Part shown: in pieces, positions 30,945-40,046 of the stretch | How positions within the stretch are numbered: position 1 is the first letter of the stretch | Layout of the letters: each line of letters begins with the position of its first letter | Source: G051903925 sp051903925 | Lineage (GTDB): Bacteria; Pseudomonadota; Alphaproteobacteria; Zavarziniales; Zavarziniaceae | Length of the DNA: 64,000 bases | Direction: 5' to 3' | Assembly (NCBI RefSeq): GCF_051903925.1 | Contig: NZ_CP173678.1 | Coordinates: forward strand, 1,922,001-1,986,000 | The notes under the pieces: generated by a model | Database searches by the model: none | What the model was told of the DNA's origin: nothing | Seen by the model: the letters and a program-made list of their open reading frames with translations, nothing else | Position numbers and translations under genes: made by a program

Positions 30945-31628
30945 ATGGACACACGGGAGGCGCTGCGCACGGCGTGGGGCGAGGACCAGTTCGTTGGCGG
31001 TGCCCTGGCGCTGGATTTCGCCAACACGTTCAACGACCGTCCGTCCGGTGCGGATCCGGAGGATCGCCTCGTGTCCTACGGTGCGCTGATCCGGTGGGCG
31101 GTGGCGGCCGGAGGCCTGGACCCGGATGCGCGGCAGGCGCTGGACGGGCTGGCCGCAGCACATCCGGCAGCCGCTGCGGCGGTGCTGGACGAGGCGCGGG
31201 CGCTGCGCCTGGCCCTGCTGCACCTGTTTGCCGGCGCCGCGGCACCTGCCGGTGCGGACCTGGCCCTGCTTGAACGCCACGCCCAGGCCGCGCGCGCGCA
31301 CCAGCACCTGGTCGCCCATGAGCATGGCATCGCCTGGGCCTGGCCGGCGCCGGACCAGGCGCCGGGAGGCGGCGCGGCCCTGGCGCCTGGCGTCCTGCTG
31401 GCCCGGCCGCTGTGGCCGGTTGCGCTGTCCGCGCTGGATATCCTGACGGACGCCCAGGCGCGCGCGCTGACCCGGCAATGTGCCGGGCAGTCGTGCAGTT
31501 GGGTCTTCCTGGACACGACGAAGAACCATCGCCGCCGCTGGTGCGACATGGCCACCTGCGGCAACCGGGCCAAGGCGCATCGCCACTACACGCGCCGCCG
31601 CGGCGCGGATCCCGCTCCCGGGGGTTGA
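30945..31628 (+). CDS. ABATE-domain/CGNR zinc-finger DNA-binding regulator
   Basis: This 227-residue protein has an N-terminal alpha-helical ABATE-like domain (GGALALDFANTFNDRP). The C-terminal CGNR zinc finger reads CAGQSCSWVFLDTTKNHRR then RWCDMATCGNRAKAHRHY (about 178-218), with four cysteines. Proteins of this design are stress- or ligand-responsive transcription factors. It is divergent from DUF1127 with shared operator-like repeats, so autoregulation plus control of DUF1127 is the simple reading. The ligand is unknown. GAGGG precedes the ATG. Confidence 0.88.
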   Translation: MDTREALRTAWGEDQFVGGALALDFANTFNDRPSGADPEDRLVSYGALIRWAVAAGGLDPDARQALDGLAAAHPAAAAAVLDEARALRLALLHLFAGAAAPAGADLALLERHAQAARAHQHLVAHEHGIAWAWPAPDQAPGGGAALAPGVLLARPLWPVALSALDILTDAQARALTRQCAGQSCSWVFLDTTKNHRRRWCDMATCGNRAKAHRHYTRRRGADPAPGG

Positions 31629-31644
31629 GCGCCCGCCCGCTGGC

Positions 31645-33096
31645 TCAGGCGATGATGGAGGTGCCCGCGGCGGCGGCGATGTCCTGCCGTCCCAGCCGGC
31701 GCACGCGCTCTGGCTGGGCGACACTGGGGCCAAGGCGGCTGCCCATGACGAAGCGCACGGGAGTGTCGCACAGGGCTGCCAGCAGGCGCCAGGAGGTGAC
31801 GCCGTCGATGAACGCCTGGCCGCCGATCCGGTCCACCATGGCAGTCAAACGGCGCACGTCGTCCAGGATGTCGTCATCCGCCCGCTGCGGCTCGGCTGTT
31901 GCGCCCACGATGGGAATGCCAGCCTGGGCAAAGATCGCGATGTCGGTCCGGCGCCAGCCTGTGACGGCCAGGATCGACCGGGCAAAGGGCCGCAGCACGA
32001 CCGTGATCTCTGCCAGGCGGACATAGGGCACGCCCTCCGGCAGGTTGGTAAGGCAGAACATCAGCCCCTTCTGCAGATGGCTGGGAATGCGCCGGGCAAT
32101 GTCGACATAGCGCCGGCGGCGCGCGACGCTGGCCAGCGTTTCGAAATGCACGGGCACGGTGATGCCCACCGGGGCATGGCGGCGGAAGGCATCGTCCAGC
32201 GCCGTGACACCCGCGATCAGCGAGCCGCAGTCCAGGTCACCGATCTCGTTCGCGTCGAGCGGGTCGGCCAGGACGTCATAGTCGTGCTGGATCAGCCCAT
32301 GCGACAGCCGCCGTTCGGGCTGGACGATCCAGGCCGACATCAGGCCGCGGCCCAGGTCGAGGACCGGGCGGAAGCGGAACTCGGGCTCGCCCTCGGGCAC
32401 GATGCTCGCCCATGTCACCTCCCGCTCGGCAAAGCGGGAGGGACCGGCCGGCGGTGGCGGCGTCTCAGGCGCGGCCAGTCCCGGGATCGGCAATTGCGGC
32501 GCGGCGGGCTCTGGCGGCGGGGCAGGACCCGCGCGGGGTGCCGCCTCGGTCCCGGTCGCGCTGCGCACCGCCGCATTGAGCAGGTCGACCATCTGCACGT
32601 CCTCGAAACCGATCTGGCCGTTCTCCTCGACGACGGCGCTCGTGATCTGTATCGACGCCATGTCCGCCTCCCCGAACAAGGCGCGTTGCAACTCGCTCAC
32701 CACCTTGGCGCACAGCAACTGGGCCGGTTCCTTGGCCAGGGAGGCGAAGGCGACGACATAGGTCTCGTCGCCATAGCGGAAGAAGACGTCCTGCGGCCCC
32801 AGGTGGCGTTGCAGCGCCTGCTGCACCAGCAGGTGCACGCGGTCGGCAACCTTGGGCCACCGGTCGCCCGTCCGCGCCCGCAGCGAGGCCAGCCCGATCA
32901 GGTGAACGGCGCCGGCCACCAGGCTCTGGCGCTGACGGAACAGGGTTCGCAACTGCTGCGCCAGCAGGTCGGCATCGGGCGTTGGGCCACCGCCAGGGGC
33001 GGAGCCGGCCGGTCCGGCCTGCGTGTCGGCTGGGCCGGAATCCCGACCGCCCAGCCACCGCTTCAATGACGGAATGAACGACATGGCATCGACCAT
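31645..33096 (-). CDS. Degenerate GGDEF/EAL-like signalling protein
   Basis: In this 483-residue protein, residues about 55-160 look like a GGDEF fold whose signature has become RYGDETYVVAFASL (no GG[D/E]EF). A Pro-rich linker follows. Residues about 235-440 look like an EAL fold: phrases GITVPVHFETLA and IFAQAGIPIVGATAEP match its shape, but no EAL/ExL metal motif is visible. It is therefore unlikely to make or cut cyclic-di-GMP; a receptor or scaffold role is inference. MSFIPSLKRW at 33084 is an alternative start. The upstream region is AT-rich and shared with the methyltransferase gene. Confidence 0.55.
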   Translation of the reverse strand: MVDAMSFIPSLKRWLGGRDSGPADTQAGPAGSAPGGGPTPDADLLAQQLRTLFRQRQSLVAGAVHLIGLASLRARTGDRWPKVADRVHLLVQQALQRHLGPQDVFFRYGDETYVVAFASLAKEPAQLLCAKVVSELQRALFGEADMASIQITSAVVEENGQIGFEDVQMVDLLNAAVRSATGTEAAPRAGPAPPPEPAAPQLPIPGLAAPETPPPPAGPSRFAEREVTWASIVPEGEPEFRFRPVLDLGRGLMSAWIVQPERRLSHGLIQHDYDVLADPLDANEIGDLDCGSLIAGVTALDDAFRRHAPVGITVPVHFETLASVARRRRYVDIARRIPSHLQKGLMFCLTNLPEGVPYVRLAEITVVLRPFARSILAVTGWRRTDIAIFAQAGIPIVGATAEPQRADDDILDDVRRLTAMVDRIGGQAFIDGVTSWRLLAALCDTPVRFVMGSRLGPSVAQPERVRRLGRQDIAAAAGTSIIA

Positions 33097-33327
33097 TGCA
33101 GCCAGATGTCATCAACCGATTAATTTTCGATCCAATGCGGCAGGATATTAACTAGAAATATAGTTTCGACTTGAACGTTACTGATATAATGAAAAATGTT
33201 CGGGTTGTAATACTATTTCAGCGTGCTGGCCTGTACATCGCGGCGGCTGCCGTGACGCGGGGACCGGCGGTCGCTATGCTGCGGATGACGGCGCTCAAGA
33301 ACCGGCGAAACCCAGGATCAGCACAGC
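33097..33327. promoter_or_regulatory. AT-rich divergent promoter region
   Basis: This 231-base gap is AT-rich in its left half (33115-33210) and separates the divergent GGDEF/EAL-like and methyltransferase genes. A perfect -10 TATAAT lies at 33185-33190, preceded 16 bases upstream by GTTTCG. It reads toward the methyltransferase. No gene is seen here. Confidence 0.4.
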
Positions 33328-34170
33328 ATGACCGACCAGATCGACCAGCGGGCCTATTGGAACGGCGAGGCCGGGCAGAAGTGGGTGGCGTCGCAGCAGG
33401 ACCTGGACCAGATGCTGCACGCCCTGACCGTGCAGGCCCTGGCCGCCGCCGACCCCCGGCCGGGAGAAACGGTGATCGACCTGGGCTGCGGCTGCGGCAC
33501 CACGACGCTCGCCCTGGCCGACGCCGTCGGCCCCGGTGGCCGCGTCCACGGCCTGGACGTGTCGCAGCCCATGCTGGCCCTGGCGCAGAAGCGCCGTTGC
33601 ATGCGCGACGGGGTCGATTTCTCCCTCGCCGATATCGAGGCCGGCGTGCCGGAGGCGAAGGCCGACCTCGCCTTCTCGCGCTTTGGCGTCATGTTCTTCA
33701 CCGACCCCACGCGGGCCTTCCGCAACATCCGTGCGGCGCTGAAGCCGGGGGGGCGCCTGCGTCTGCTGGTCTGGCGGCCGTTCAAGCAGAACGACTGGGC
33801 CTTTGCCCCGTTCATCGCGGCGGTTCCCCACCTGACCGCGCCGACGCCCCCGGGGCCAGAGGATCCGGGGCCGTTCTCCTTCGCCGATCCCGACCGCGTG
33901 CGGCGCATCCTGGGCGGAGCGGGCTTTGCCGACGTGACGCTCGATCCGGTCGAGGCGGTGGTCGACCTGGGGCTGGGCCGGGGCCTGGAGCAGGCCATGC
34001 ACATGGTGACCGAGATCGGGCCGCTGTCGCGCCTTCTGGCCGATGCCGGGCCCGCCGCCCGCGAGGCTGCCCTGGCGGCCGTGCGCGCCGACCTGCAGAA
34101 GCGCGCTTCCGGCGATACGATTCCCCTGGGCCAGGCGTGCTGGCTGGTCCGCGCCACCAATCCCGCCTGA
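33328..34170 (+). CDS. Class I SAM-dependent methyltransferase
   Basis: The 280-residue enzyme has Rossmann motif I VIDLGCGCGTTTLALAD (about 49-65), acidic GLDVSQPM (motif II), and ALKPGGRLRLLVWRPFKQN (motif post-III). The WN.EAGQKWV opening is typical of a UbiE/arsenite-methyltransferase-like subgroup acting on small molecules. The substrate is unknown. Neighbours give no pathway clue. Start ATG 33328 begins the conserved N-terminal helix. Confidence 0.85.
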   Translation: MTDQIDQRAYWNGEAGQKWVASQQDLDQMLHALTVQALAAADPRPGETVIDLGCGCGTTTLALADAVGPGGRVHGLDVSQPMLALAQKRRCMRDGVDFSLADIEAGVPEAKADLAFSRFGVMFFTDPTRAFRNIRAALKPGGRLRLLVWRPFKQNDWAFAPFIAAVPHLTAPTPPGPEDPGPFSFADPDRVRRILGGAGFADVTLDPVEAVVDLGLGRGLEQAMHMVTEIGPLSRLLADAGPAAREAALAAVRADLQKRASGDTIPLGQACWLVRATNPA

Positions 34171-34315
34171 ACCGCAGCCGCCCGCGCGTGTGACGCAGGC
34201 GCATCAATCGGGAATTGACGCGGTCCCCACGCGCTGGGCACAAACCACGGCACCTGGCGATGCTAGGATTGCGCAGGCGTGCCGGAGGTGACGGCGCGGA
34301 GGGGGAGAGCACGCG

Positions 34316-35008
34316 ATGTCGGAACACGTCGCCCGGTTCAAGACGACCGAGCAGGCCCGGGGCGAGGATGTCCTGACCTGGTGCGACGGCTCCTCGCTCG
34401 ATCATGACGAGGCCGGCGCCCTGATCGTGACCAACCAGCGCGCCGTGTTCTATCGCTGGTCGAAGCGCGGCATGACCATCAAGCACGCCATCCCGCGCGC
34501 CCGCATCACCGGCGCCGACCGCCGTGCCGGCCGCCATGGGCGCCACATCATCGCGATCCACGATGGCAAGGGGGCGTCCGGCAATATCGAGTTCGAGACC
34601 GACGACGCGCTCTCTGTCGAGGCGGTGCTGCGCGCCCTCGACATCCCCGACACGGCCGGCGATGCCACGATGGTGGCCCGGGTTCGCCCCGGCGCCGCCG
34701 CGCCGCCGGTCCATCCGCCCGAATTGCTGGACGAGGACGGGACCGTGATCGCGCGGCCCGCGGCTCCGCGCGACGATGACGACGCCGGGGCCCCAGCGGC
34801 AGAGGCGAGGCCAACCTTCGGGCGTGCCGCGGCCGCCCGTGCGGCGGTTGAGGACGAGGACGTGTTCGAGCCGGCACCGATCGCGGAGCGGCCCCTGGCC
34901 CGCCGCGCGAGCGGGGGCGGCAGTTCTGACAGCGGTCTGTCCCCCATGTTCCTGGTGGGTGTCGCCCTGCTGGCGGTGGCCGTGTTCATCGGCCTCCTGC
35001 TGTTCTGA
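34316..35008 (+). CDS. PH-like-domain protein with C-terminal membrane anchor
   Basis: In this 230-residue protein, residues about 18-110 form a bacterial PH-like fold (EDVLTWCDGSS, ALIVTNQRAVFYRWSKRG, IPRARITGADRRAGRHGRH). An acidic, Pro/Ala-rich linker and one hydrophobic C-terminal segment (MFLVGVALLAVAVFIGLLLF, about 211-230) follow with no residues after it. That is a tail-anchored topology, unusual for bacterial PH-domain proteins. Lipid or protein binding at the inner membrane is inferred. The genes on both sides are unrelated. Confidence 0.65.
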   Translation: MSEHVARFKTTEQARGEDVLTWCDGSSLDHDEAGALIVTNQRAVFYRWSKRGMTIKHAIPRARITGADRRAGRHGRHIIAIHDGKGASGNIEFETDDALSVEAVLRALDIPDTAGDATMVARVRPGAAAPPVHPPELLDEDGTVIARPAAPRDDDDAGAPAAEARPTFGRAAAARAAVEDEDVFEPAPIAERPLARRASGGGSSDSGLSPMFLVGVALLAVAVFIGLLLF

Positions 35009-35039
35009 CCCGGTGCGCGCGGCACGCGCCCTGCCGGCG

Positions 35040-35068
35040 TTGACACCCGACGGGTCGTTTGTTCATGA
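35040..35068 (+). promoter_or_regulatory. Candidate promoter for recJ
   Basis: TTGACA (35040-35045), a consensus -35, is followed after 17 bases by TCATGA, a weak -10. It lies about 85 bases before the recJ start in a short, otherwise empty gap. Confidence 0.3.
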
Positions 35069-35151
35069 TAGGTTCCATCACCTGTTCGCCGCGTGCCGAT
35101 TCCAGGCGGCGGCGGGTCATGGGACCGCGGCGCGGCTGCTAGACTGCCGCG

Positions 35152-37005
35152 ATGCCTCTTGATTCGGTCGTTGCGTCGCTCGCGCCTGCCCCGTCCGCCC
35201 CGCTCCCGGTGCCAGCCTCCGGCAGCGCCGCCGAGCCGTTCCTGGGTGTTGCGCGTTCGCTGTCGGGCCGTGCCTGGCGCCGCCGCGCGCCGGAGGGACC
35301 CATGGCCCTGGCGATCGCCCAGGCCCATGGCGTGGCCGAGCCGCTGGCCCGCATCCTGGCGGGCCGCGGCGTCACGCTCGAGGACGTGCCCGGCTTCCTG
35401 AAGCCGACGCTGCGCGAGCACCTGCCCGATCCCTCGATCTTCCGCGACATGGATGCCCTGGCCGATCGACTGGCCTATGCCGTGCGGGCGGGTGAGCCCG
35501 TCGCCGTGTTCGGCGACTACGACGTCGACGGCGCCACCTCGGCGGCGCTGCTGATCCGCTTCCTGCGCAGCGTCGGCCACGATGCCCGCCTCTATGTCCC
35601 GGATCGCCTGGCCGAAGGCTACGGCCCCAATGCAGCCGCCCTGCGCCGCCTGGCGGGTGAGGGCGTGCGGCTGGTCGTCACCGTCGACTGCGGCACCCTG
35701 GCCCATGCCGCGTTGCAGGCGGGTCGTGAGGCCGGTCTCGACCTGCTGGTGGTCGATCACCACCAGGCCGCCCCCGACCTTCCGCCGGCCCTCGTGGTCA
35801 ATCCCAACCGGCTGGACGAAGGCGGTCGTGGCCGCGAACTGGCGGCGGTGGGCGTGGCTTTCCTGGTGGCGATCGCCTGCAACCGCGCGCTGCGCCGGGC
35901 TGGCTGGTACGCCATGGGCCGGGCCGAGCCGGACCTGATGCGCCTGCTGGATTTGGTGGCGCTGGGCACCGTCGCCGATGTCGTGCCGCTGGTCGGCCTC
36001 AACCGGGCGCTGGTGGCGCAGGGCCTGAAGGTCATTGCGACGCGCAGCAATGCCGGCATCGACGCACTGCTCCAGGTCGCCCGCGTGGAGGGCGCGGCCT
36101 CCGGCTATACGCTGGGCTATGTGCTGGGGCCCCGGGTCAATGCCGGGGGGCGCGTCGGCCGCGCCGACCTTGGCGCGCGCCTGCTGTTGACCGAGGACAG
36201 GGTGGAGGCGGCAGCTCTGGCCCTGGAACTCGACCGGCTCAACCGCGAACGCCAGGCGATCGAGCAGCAGGTGGAGCAGGCGGCACTGGCCCAGCTCCTG
36301 GCGGCCCATGGCGACGCCCCGCCGCCGGTGATCGTCGCCGCGGGGCAGGGCTGGCATCCGGGCGTGGTCGGCATCGTGGCCGGCCGGCTCAAGGAACGCT
36401 TCGGTCGGCCCGCCTTCTGCCTCGGCCTTGACGGCGACCTGGCGCGCGGCTCCGGCCGCTCGCTTGCTGGCGTCGACCTGGGCGCTGCCGTGATCGCCGC
36501 GCGGGGGCTGGGTCTCGTGCAGGAAGGCGGCGGCCATGCGATGGCGGCTGGCGTGACCCTGGCGGCCGACCGGGTCGACGACTTTGGCGCGTTCCTGGGC
36601 GAGCGCCTGGCCCCCGCCCTGGCCCGCGCGGCCGACGAACGGGCCTTGGCCATCGATTCGGTGCTCAGCGCGCGTGGGGCGACGCTCGACTTCGCCGCCG
36701 ACCTCGGCCGCGCCGGGCCGTGGGGCGCCGGTCATCCGGAGCCGCGCTTCGCCCTGCCCGCCCTGCGGCTGACGGCGGCCCTGCCGGTGGCCGAGAAGCA
36801 CCTGCGCTGCCGCTTCGAGGGCGGCTGCGGCACCCGGCTGGAAGCAATGGCCTTCCGCAGCCGCGGCACGCCGCTGGGTGCCGCACTCGAGGGCGGCGTC
36901 GGGGCGGTGCTGCATGTGGTCGGCACGCTGCGCGTCGACACCTGGCGCGGGGCCGAGCGGCTCGCCATCTCGCTCGAGGACGCAGCCTTTGCAAGCGGTG
37001 TATAG
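35152..37005 (+). CDS. recJ: Single-stranded-DNA-specific exonuclease RecJ
   Basis: RecJ degrades single-stranded DNA 5'-3' in recombination, mismatch and base-excision repair. The 617-residue protein has the DHH-phosphoesterase motifs DYDVDG (Asp122, Asp124, Asp126) and VVDHHQ (Asp202, His203, His204). A DHHA1 region with GGGHAMAAG and a C-terminal OB-like domain follow. The N-terminal ~45 residues are low complexity, so the true start could be the internal MALAIAQ. The chorismate mutase gene follows four bases after the stop. No defects seen. Confidence 0.94.
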   Translation: MPLDSVVASLAPAPSAPLPVPASGSAAEPFLGVARSLSGRAWRRRAPEGPMALAIAQAHGVAEPLARILAGRGVTLEDVPGFLKPTLREHLPDPSIFRDMDALADRLAYAVRAGEPVAVFGDYDVDGATSAALLIRFLRSVGHDARLYVPDRLAEGYGPNAAALRRLAGEGVRLVVTVDCGTLAHAALQAGREAGLDLLVVDHHQAAPDLPPALVVNPNRLDEGGRGRELAAVGVAFLVAIACNRALRRAGWYAMGRAEPDLMRLLDLVALGTVADVVPLVGLNRALVAQGLKVIATRSNAGIDALLQVARVEGAASGYTLGYVLGPRVNAGGRVGRADLGARLLLTEDRVEAAALALELDRLNRERQAIEQQVEQAALAQLLAAHGDAPPPVIVAAGQGWHPGVVGIVAGRLKERFGRPAFCLGLDGDLARGSGRSLAGVDLGAAVIAARGLGLVQEGGGHAMAAGVTLAADRVDDFGAFLGERLAPALARAADERALAIDSVLSARGATLDFAADLGRAGPWGAGHPEPRFALPALRLTAALPVAEKHLRCRFEGGCGTRLEAMAFRSRGTPLGAALEGGVGAVLHVVGTLRVDTWRGAERLAISLEDAAFASGV

Positions 37006-37009
37006 GCCC

Positions 37010-37318
37010 ATGGACCCGACCCATCCCACCCAGTACACGACGATGGCCCAGGTGCGGGCCGAGGTTGACCGCCTGGACAGCCTGATCGTGCCGCTGCTCG
37101 CGCGCCGCCAGGCCTGTATCGAGGCAGCGGCCCGCATCAAGCCATCCCGCGCGGTCGTCCGGGACGAGGCCCGCATCGCCGACGTGATCGCCAAGGTCCG
37201 CGCCGCGGCCCAGGCCAACGAGGCCGATCCCGCGCTGCTGGAGCGGATCTACCGCGCGATGATGGAGGCCTTCATCGCGCACGAGGAAGCGGCCTTCGAT
37301 CAGCACCGCGCGGACTGA
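37010..37318 (+). CDS. AroQ-type chorismate mutase
   Basis: This 102-residue all-helical protein converts chorismate to prephenate for phenylalanine and tyrosine synthesis. The pattern MAQVRAEVDRLDSLIVPLLARRQACIEAAARIK with R..K..D..RI.DVI.KVR fits AroQ enzymes, including the arginine and lysine that hold the substrate. The related isochorismate pyruvate lyase (PchB) is a possible alternative. The start was placed at ATG 37010; upstream frame overlaps recJ. It is coupled to recJ and closed by a hairpin at 37330-37363. Confidence 0.85.
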   Translation: MDPTHPTQYTTMAQVRAEVDRLDSLIVPLLARRQACIEAAARIKPSRAVVRDEARIADVIAKVRAAAQANEADPALLERIYRAMMEAFIAHEEAAFDQHRAD

Positions 37319-37329
37319 GCGGCGTTGCG

Positions 37330-37363
37330 GCGCAGCGCCAGGCGCTTGACCTTGGCGCTGCGC
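37330..37363 (+). terminator. Terminator-like hairpin after the chorismate mutase gene
   Basis: GCGCAGCGCCA (37330-37340) pairs perfectly over 11 bp with TGGCGCTGCGC (37353-37363), loop 12 bases, twelve bases after the stop. No long T-run follows, as is common in GC-rich genomes. Confidence 0.55.
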
Positions 37364-37388
37364 TCGTCTACCTCATGCCTCCGCGCCT

Positions 37389-37464
37389 GACCCCTTCGTC
37401 TAGAGGCCTAGGACGCCGCCCTTTCACGGCGGCAACACGGGTTCGAATCCCGTAGGGGTCGCCA
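37389..37464 (+). tRNA. tRNA-Glu (anticodon TTC)
   Basis: Acceptor GACCCCT pairs with AGGGGTC; anticodon stem CCGCC/GGCGG encloses CTTTCAC, giving TTC; T arm GGTTCGAATCC; CCA is encoded. Length is 76 bases. An integrase gene begins 149 bases downstream, so this tRNA is the island's insertion site. Confidence 0.97.
37440..37464 (+). other. Probable attL (3' end of tRNA-Glu)
   Basis: P4-type integrases typically recombine at tRNA 3' ends, so the T-arm to CCA segment here is the likely crossover side. A second copy (attR) was looked for to the right and not found up to 64000, so the island ends beyond the window. Confidence 0.5.
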
Positions 37465-37612
37465 TCACCATCTCCGCTAGCGTCCACCGTGGACCGGATA
37501 GCCCAGGAAAACAGCCAAAATGCTGTTCCTGGTCCCCGCGGCCGTCCGCCGCTGACCGCCGCCATCCATCATTCGATGATGGGTGCGGCGTTGGGTTGAT
37601 GGGTGGCGTGCG

Positions 37613-38818
37613 ATGGCGAAGCAGGCAAAGGCGCTGACCGTCCGGCAGGTTCAGGCGCTCTCGATTCCCGGATTCTATGCCGATGGTGGCGGGCTCTATG
37701 TCCAGGTGACGAAGAGCGGCTCCAAAAGCTGGATCTATCGCTTCCAGCTTAACGGCCGGCGCCGCGACATGGGCCTTGGCTCCTGCTCGGTCTACAGCTT
37801 GGCAGAGGCCCGGGCGAAGGCGCAGAACGCTCGCCGCCTCGTCGCCGAGGGTCAGGACCCGATCGACGCAAGGCAGACGGTGGCCGCGGTTGAGGCAGCC
37901 CCGCCAAAGATGGTTCTGACGTTCCAGGCGGTCGCGGAGGCCTATGTTGAGGCCAAGACGCCGCAATGGAACAAGCGCACGGTCACCCACTGGGAGGCGT
38001 CACTCCGGCTCCACGTCTACCCATCATTCGGCACCGTACCCATCACCGAGGTGGGTACCGCGCATGTTCTTGAGGCGCTGAAGCCGATCTGGACGACGAA
38101 GACGGTGACCGCCCAGAAGGTGCGCCAGCGAATCGAGATGATCCTCGACGCCGCGAAGGTCGCCGGCAGCCGAGAGGGCGAGAACCCAGCCCGGTGGCGC
38201 GGCCACCTCTCCCACATGTTGGCAGCCCCCAACCGCATCACGACGGTCAAGCACTTCGCCGCCGTTCCCCATGCCGACATGCCGGCATTCTGGGTGCGGC
38301 TGAAGACCCAAGGCGGCATGGGTGCACTGGCCCTTCAACTCGCGATCTTGACGGCAACGCGAACCGCCGAGGTGCTTGGCGCCGTCTGGTCGGAGATCGA
38401 CCTCGATGCCGGCACCTGGACCATTCCGGCCGAACGCCGGAAGGGCATCAAGAACCAGAAGCTTGAACTGCGCGTCCCCTTGAGCGAGCCAGCGGTCACC
38501 CTGCTCCGCAAGCTCAAGGCCGTCCAGCTCAACCAGTTCGTCTTCCCTGGTCAGCGTCCCAACAAGCCGCTGAGCAACATGACGATGGAAGCGGTCCTGC
38601 GTCGCATGGACGTCGCGGCAACCCCCCATGGCACAGCGCGGGCCACCTTCCGCACCTGGGCCGAAGAACAGACCAGCTTTGCGACAGGCGTAATGGAGGC
38701 AGCCTTGGACCATGCCCCGCGTGATGCGGTCATTGCCGCCTATCAGCGCGGCGATCTATTTGAAAAGCGGCGGCAACTCATGAACACTTGGAGCGCGTTC
38801 GTAGAGCGCGCTCGGTAA
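37613..38818 (+). CDS. P4-type tyrosine integrase of a genomic island
   Basis: The 401-residue recombinase starts with an Arm DNA-binding domain (KALTVRQVQALSIPGFYADGGGLYVQV), then a core-binding SAM-like domain and the catalytic domain. Catalytic residues visible are Arg250 (TATRTAEVLG), the HGTAR box (His339) and Tyr377 in AAYQRGDLFEKRR. It looks intact. ATG 37613 was chosen over a GTG 30 bases earlier because it begins the Arm domain. Its position beside tRNA-Glu and the change of gene content after it mark the island boundary. Confidence 0.93.
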   Translation: MAKQAKALTVRQVQALSIPGFYADGGGLYVQVTKSGSKSWIYRFQLNGRRRDMGLGSCSVYSLAEARAKAQNARRLVAEGQDPIDARQTVAAVEAAPPKMVLTFQAVAEAYVEAKTPQWNKRTVTHWEASLRLHVYPSFGTVPITEVGTAHVLEALKPIWTTKTVTAQKVRQRIEMILDAAKVAGSREGENPARWRGHLSHMLAAPNRITTVKHFAAVPHADMPAFWVRLKTQGGMGALALQLAILTATRTAEVLGAVWSEIDLDAGTWTIPAERRKGIKNQKLELRVPLSEPAVTLLRKLKAVQLNQFVFPGQRPNKPLSNMTMEAVLRRMDVAATPHGTARATFRTWAEEQTSFATGVMEAALDHAPRDAVIAAYQRGDLFEKRRQLMNTWSAFVERAR

Positions 38819-38973
38819 GTCCATTTAGACGTCAAGACTGCGCACTGAGATCGGCACCCAAGCACCCGAATCGCGCCAGTCACCAGCGTAGCCTATACCT
38901 CTGAGCTTGATGCTTAATTATCCTTCATCAAACCCGTCGACATGCGAAGGTCATGAGCGCCCTAGCCTCGTAA

Positions 38974-39215
38974 GTTGCGGCCGTGCTGAAGGACGATCCC
39001 TACTCTGGCAGCCTTTAATCTTTCGCGGCAAGAGCGGCCAACGGTTGAAGATTCCGGCTTGGGATGGCTCGGGCCTGTGCCTATTCGCCAAGCGGCGGCA
39101 GGCCGGCAAGTCTGTCTGGCCCCGATTGTGGCAGGCCGCCTGGTGCTGACGCTGGCGCTATTTGGCACTGCTCGTCGAGGGCATCGACTGGCGTCGGACC
39201 GTGGCCGCGGAACAG
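38974..39215 (+). pseudogene. Remnant of an IS66-family TnpB
   Basis: Pieces in three frames line up with the IS66 Orf2/TnpB pattern: VLKDDPYSGSL (from 38983), LIFRGKSGQRLKIPAWDGSGLCLFAKRRQAG (39018-39110 region), VLTLALF, then LALLVEGIDWRRT. At least two frameshifts and a stop break the frame. No ends of the element were found. Confidence 0.75.
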
Positions 39216-39396
39216 CCCGCTCGCGGTAGCCGTTGCGCTGGTTCAGGCGCTCGGGGCTGCAGGCACCGTATTCGGCCCCGGGCGGCGCTTCCGTCTCCAG
39301 CTCAATCAGGCGCTGGGCTGCAAAGCCGATCATCTCGCGCGGGAAAGGCGTGTCGGAGCCCTTTTCCAGCATCTCGCGAGGGCCGGATCCTGTCAT
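39208..39396 (-). pseudogene. N-terminal remnant of an IS256-family (mutator) transposase
   Basis: On the minus strand the frame reads MLEKGSDTPFPREMIGFAAQRLIELE, then SPERLNQRNGYRERA, the N-terminal motif of IS256-type transposases. The sequence becomes unrelated straight after RNGYRER, where the DDE domain should follow, and abuts the IS66 fragment. Truncated and inactive. Confidence 0.7.
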
Positions 39397-40046
39397 CGGT
39401 CATCGTGGTCGATCCAACGTCCAAGGGTTCCAGGTCTGGCAACCCAACCTCACCGATCATCACCGCGATGACCACCGCAAAGCGACGGGAAAAGGTCTCT
39501 AACTGCGCTGAGATGAAATTGATTGTTCGTGTGCCACTCAGTAGGCAGGGCCTCGTTAGCAATTTGCCATCTTGTTTCGGAGAAGGGAGTTTGAAGCTCC
39601 ATTCCAAAAGTCCCCGCGACAGCGGCCGTGTCAGCCCCCGACTAATGGCGCGCATACTGTTCAATGAAAAAACGTCGAAGCGCACTGCTGACCTGTCCGT
39701 CTGGCAAAAGCGCATCGATCCCTTTTTGATACCCCAGAGATGGCGACCTCCAGATCCGGAGCGAACAACGCCTTTTCTTTTAGATCAAGGCATATTGATT
39801 GTTTTTCAAGAGTAGCCGCAGTTTGCGCACCCTTTCCAATTGTTGCACAAGGTACTGAATATTATTCGCGTACGCTCTCACCGTTAATACCCAAAACAGC
39901 GCTGGGCGAAGAAGCAAAGCCGAGAAGCGCAAGGCCTGCCCAGTGCGTTAGTGGAAGCATTCCATTCGATGAGATTCAGCGGATTGTACAGTTACTTTCA
40001 GGGCATCTGCGTAAATTATCACATGTTGAAGTGGAAGTCTGAATTC

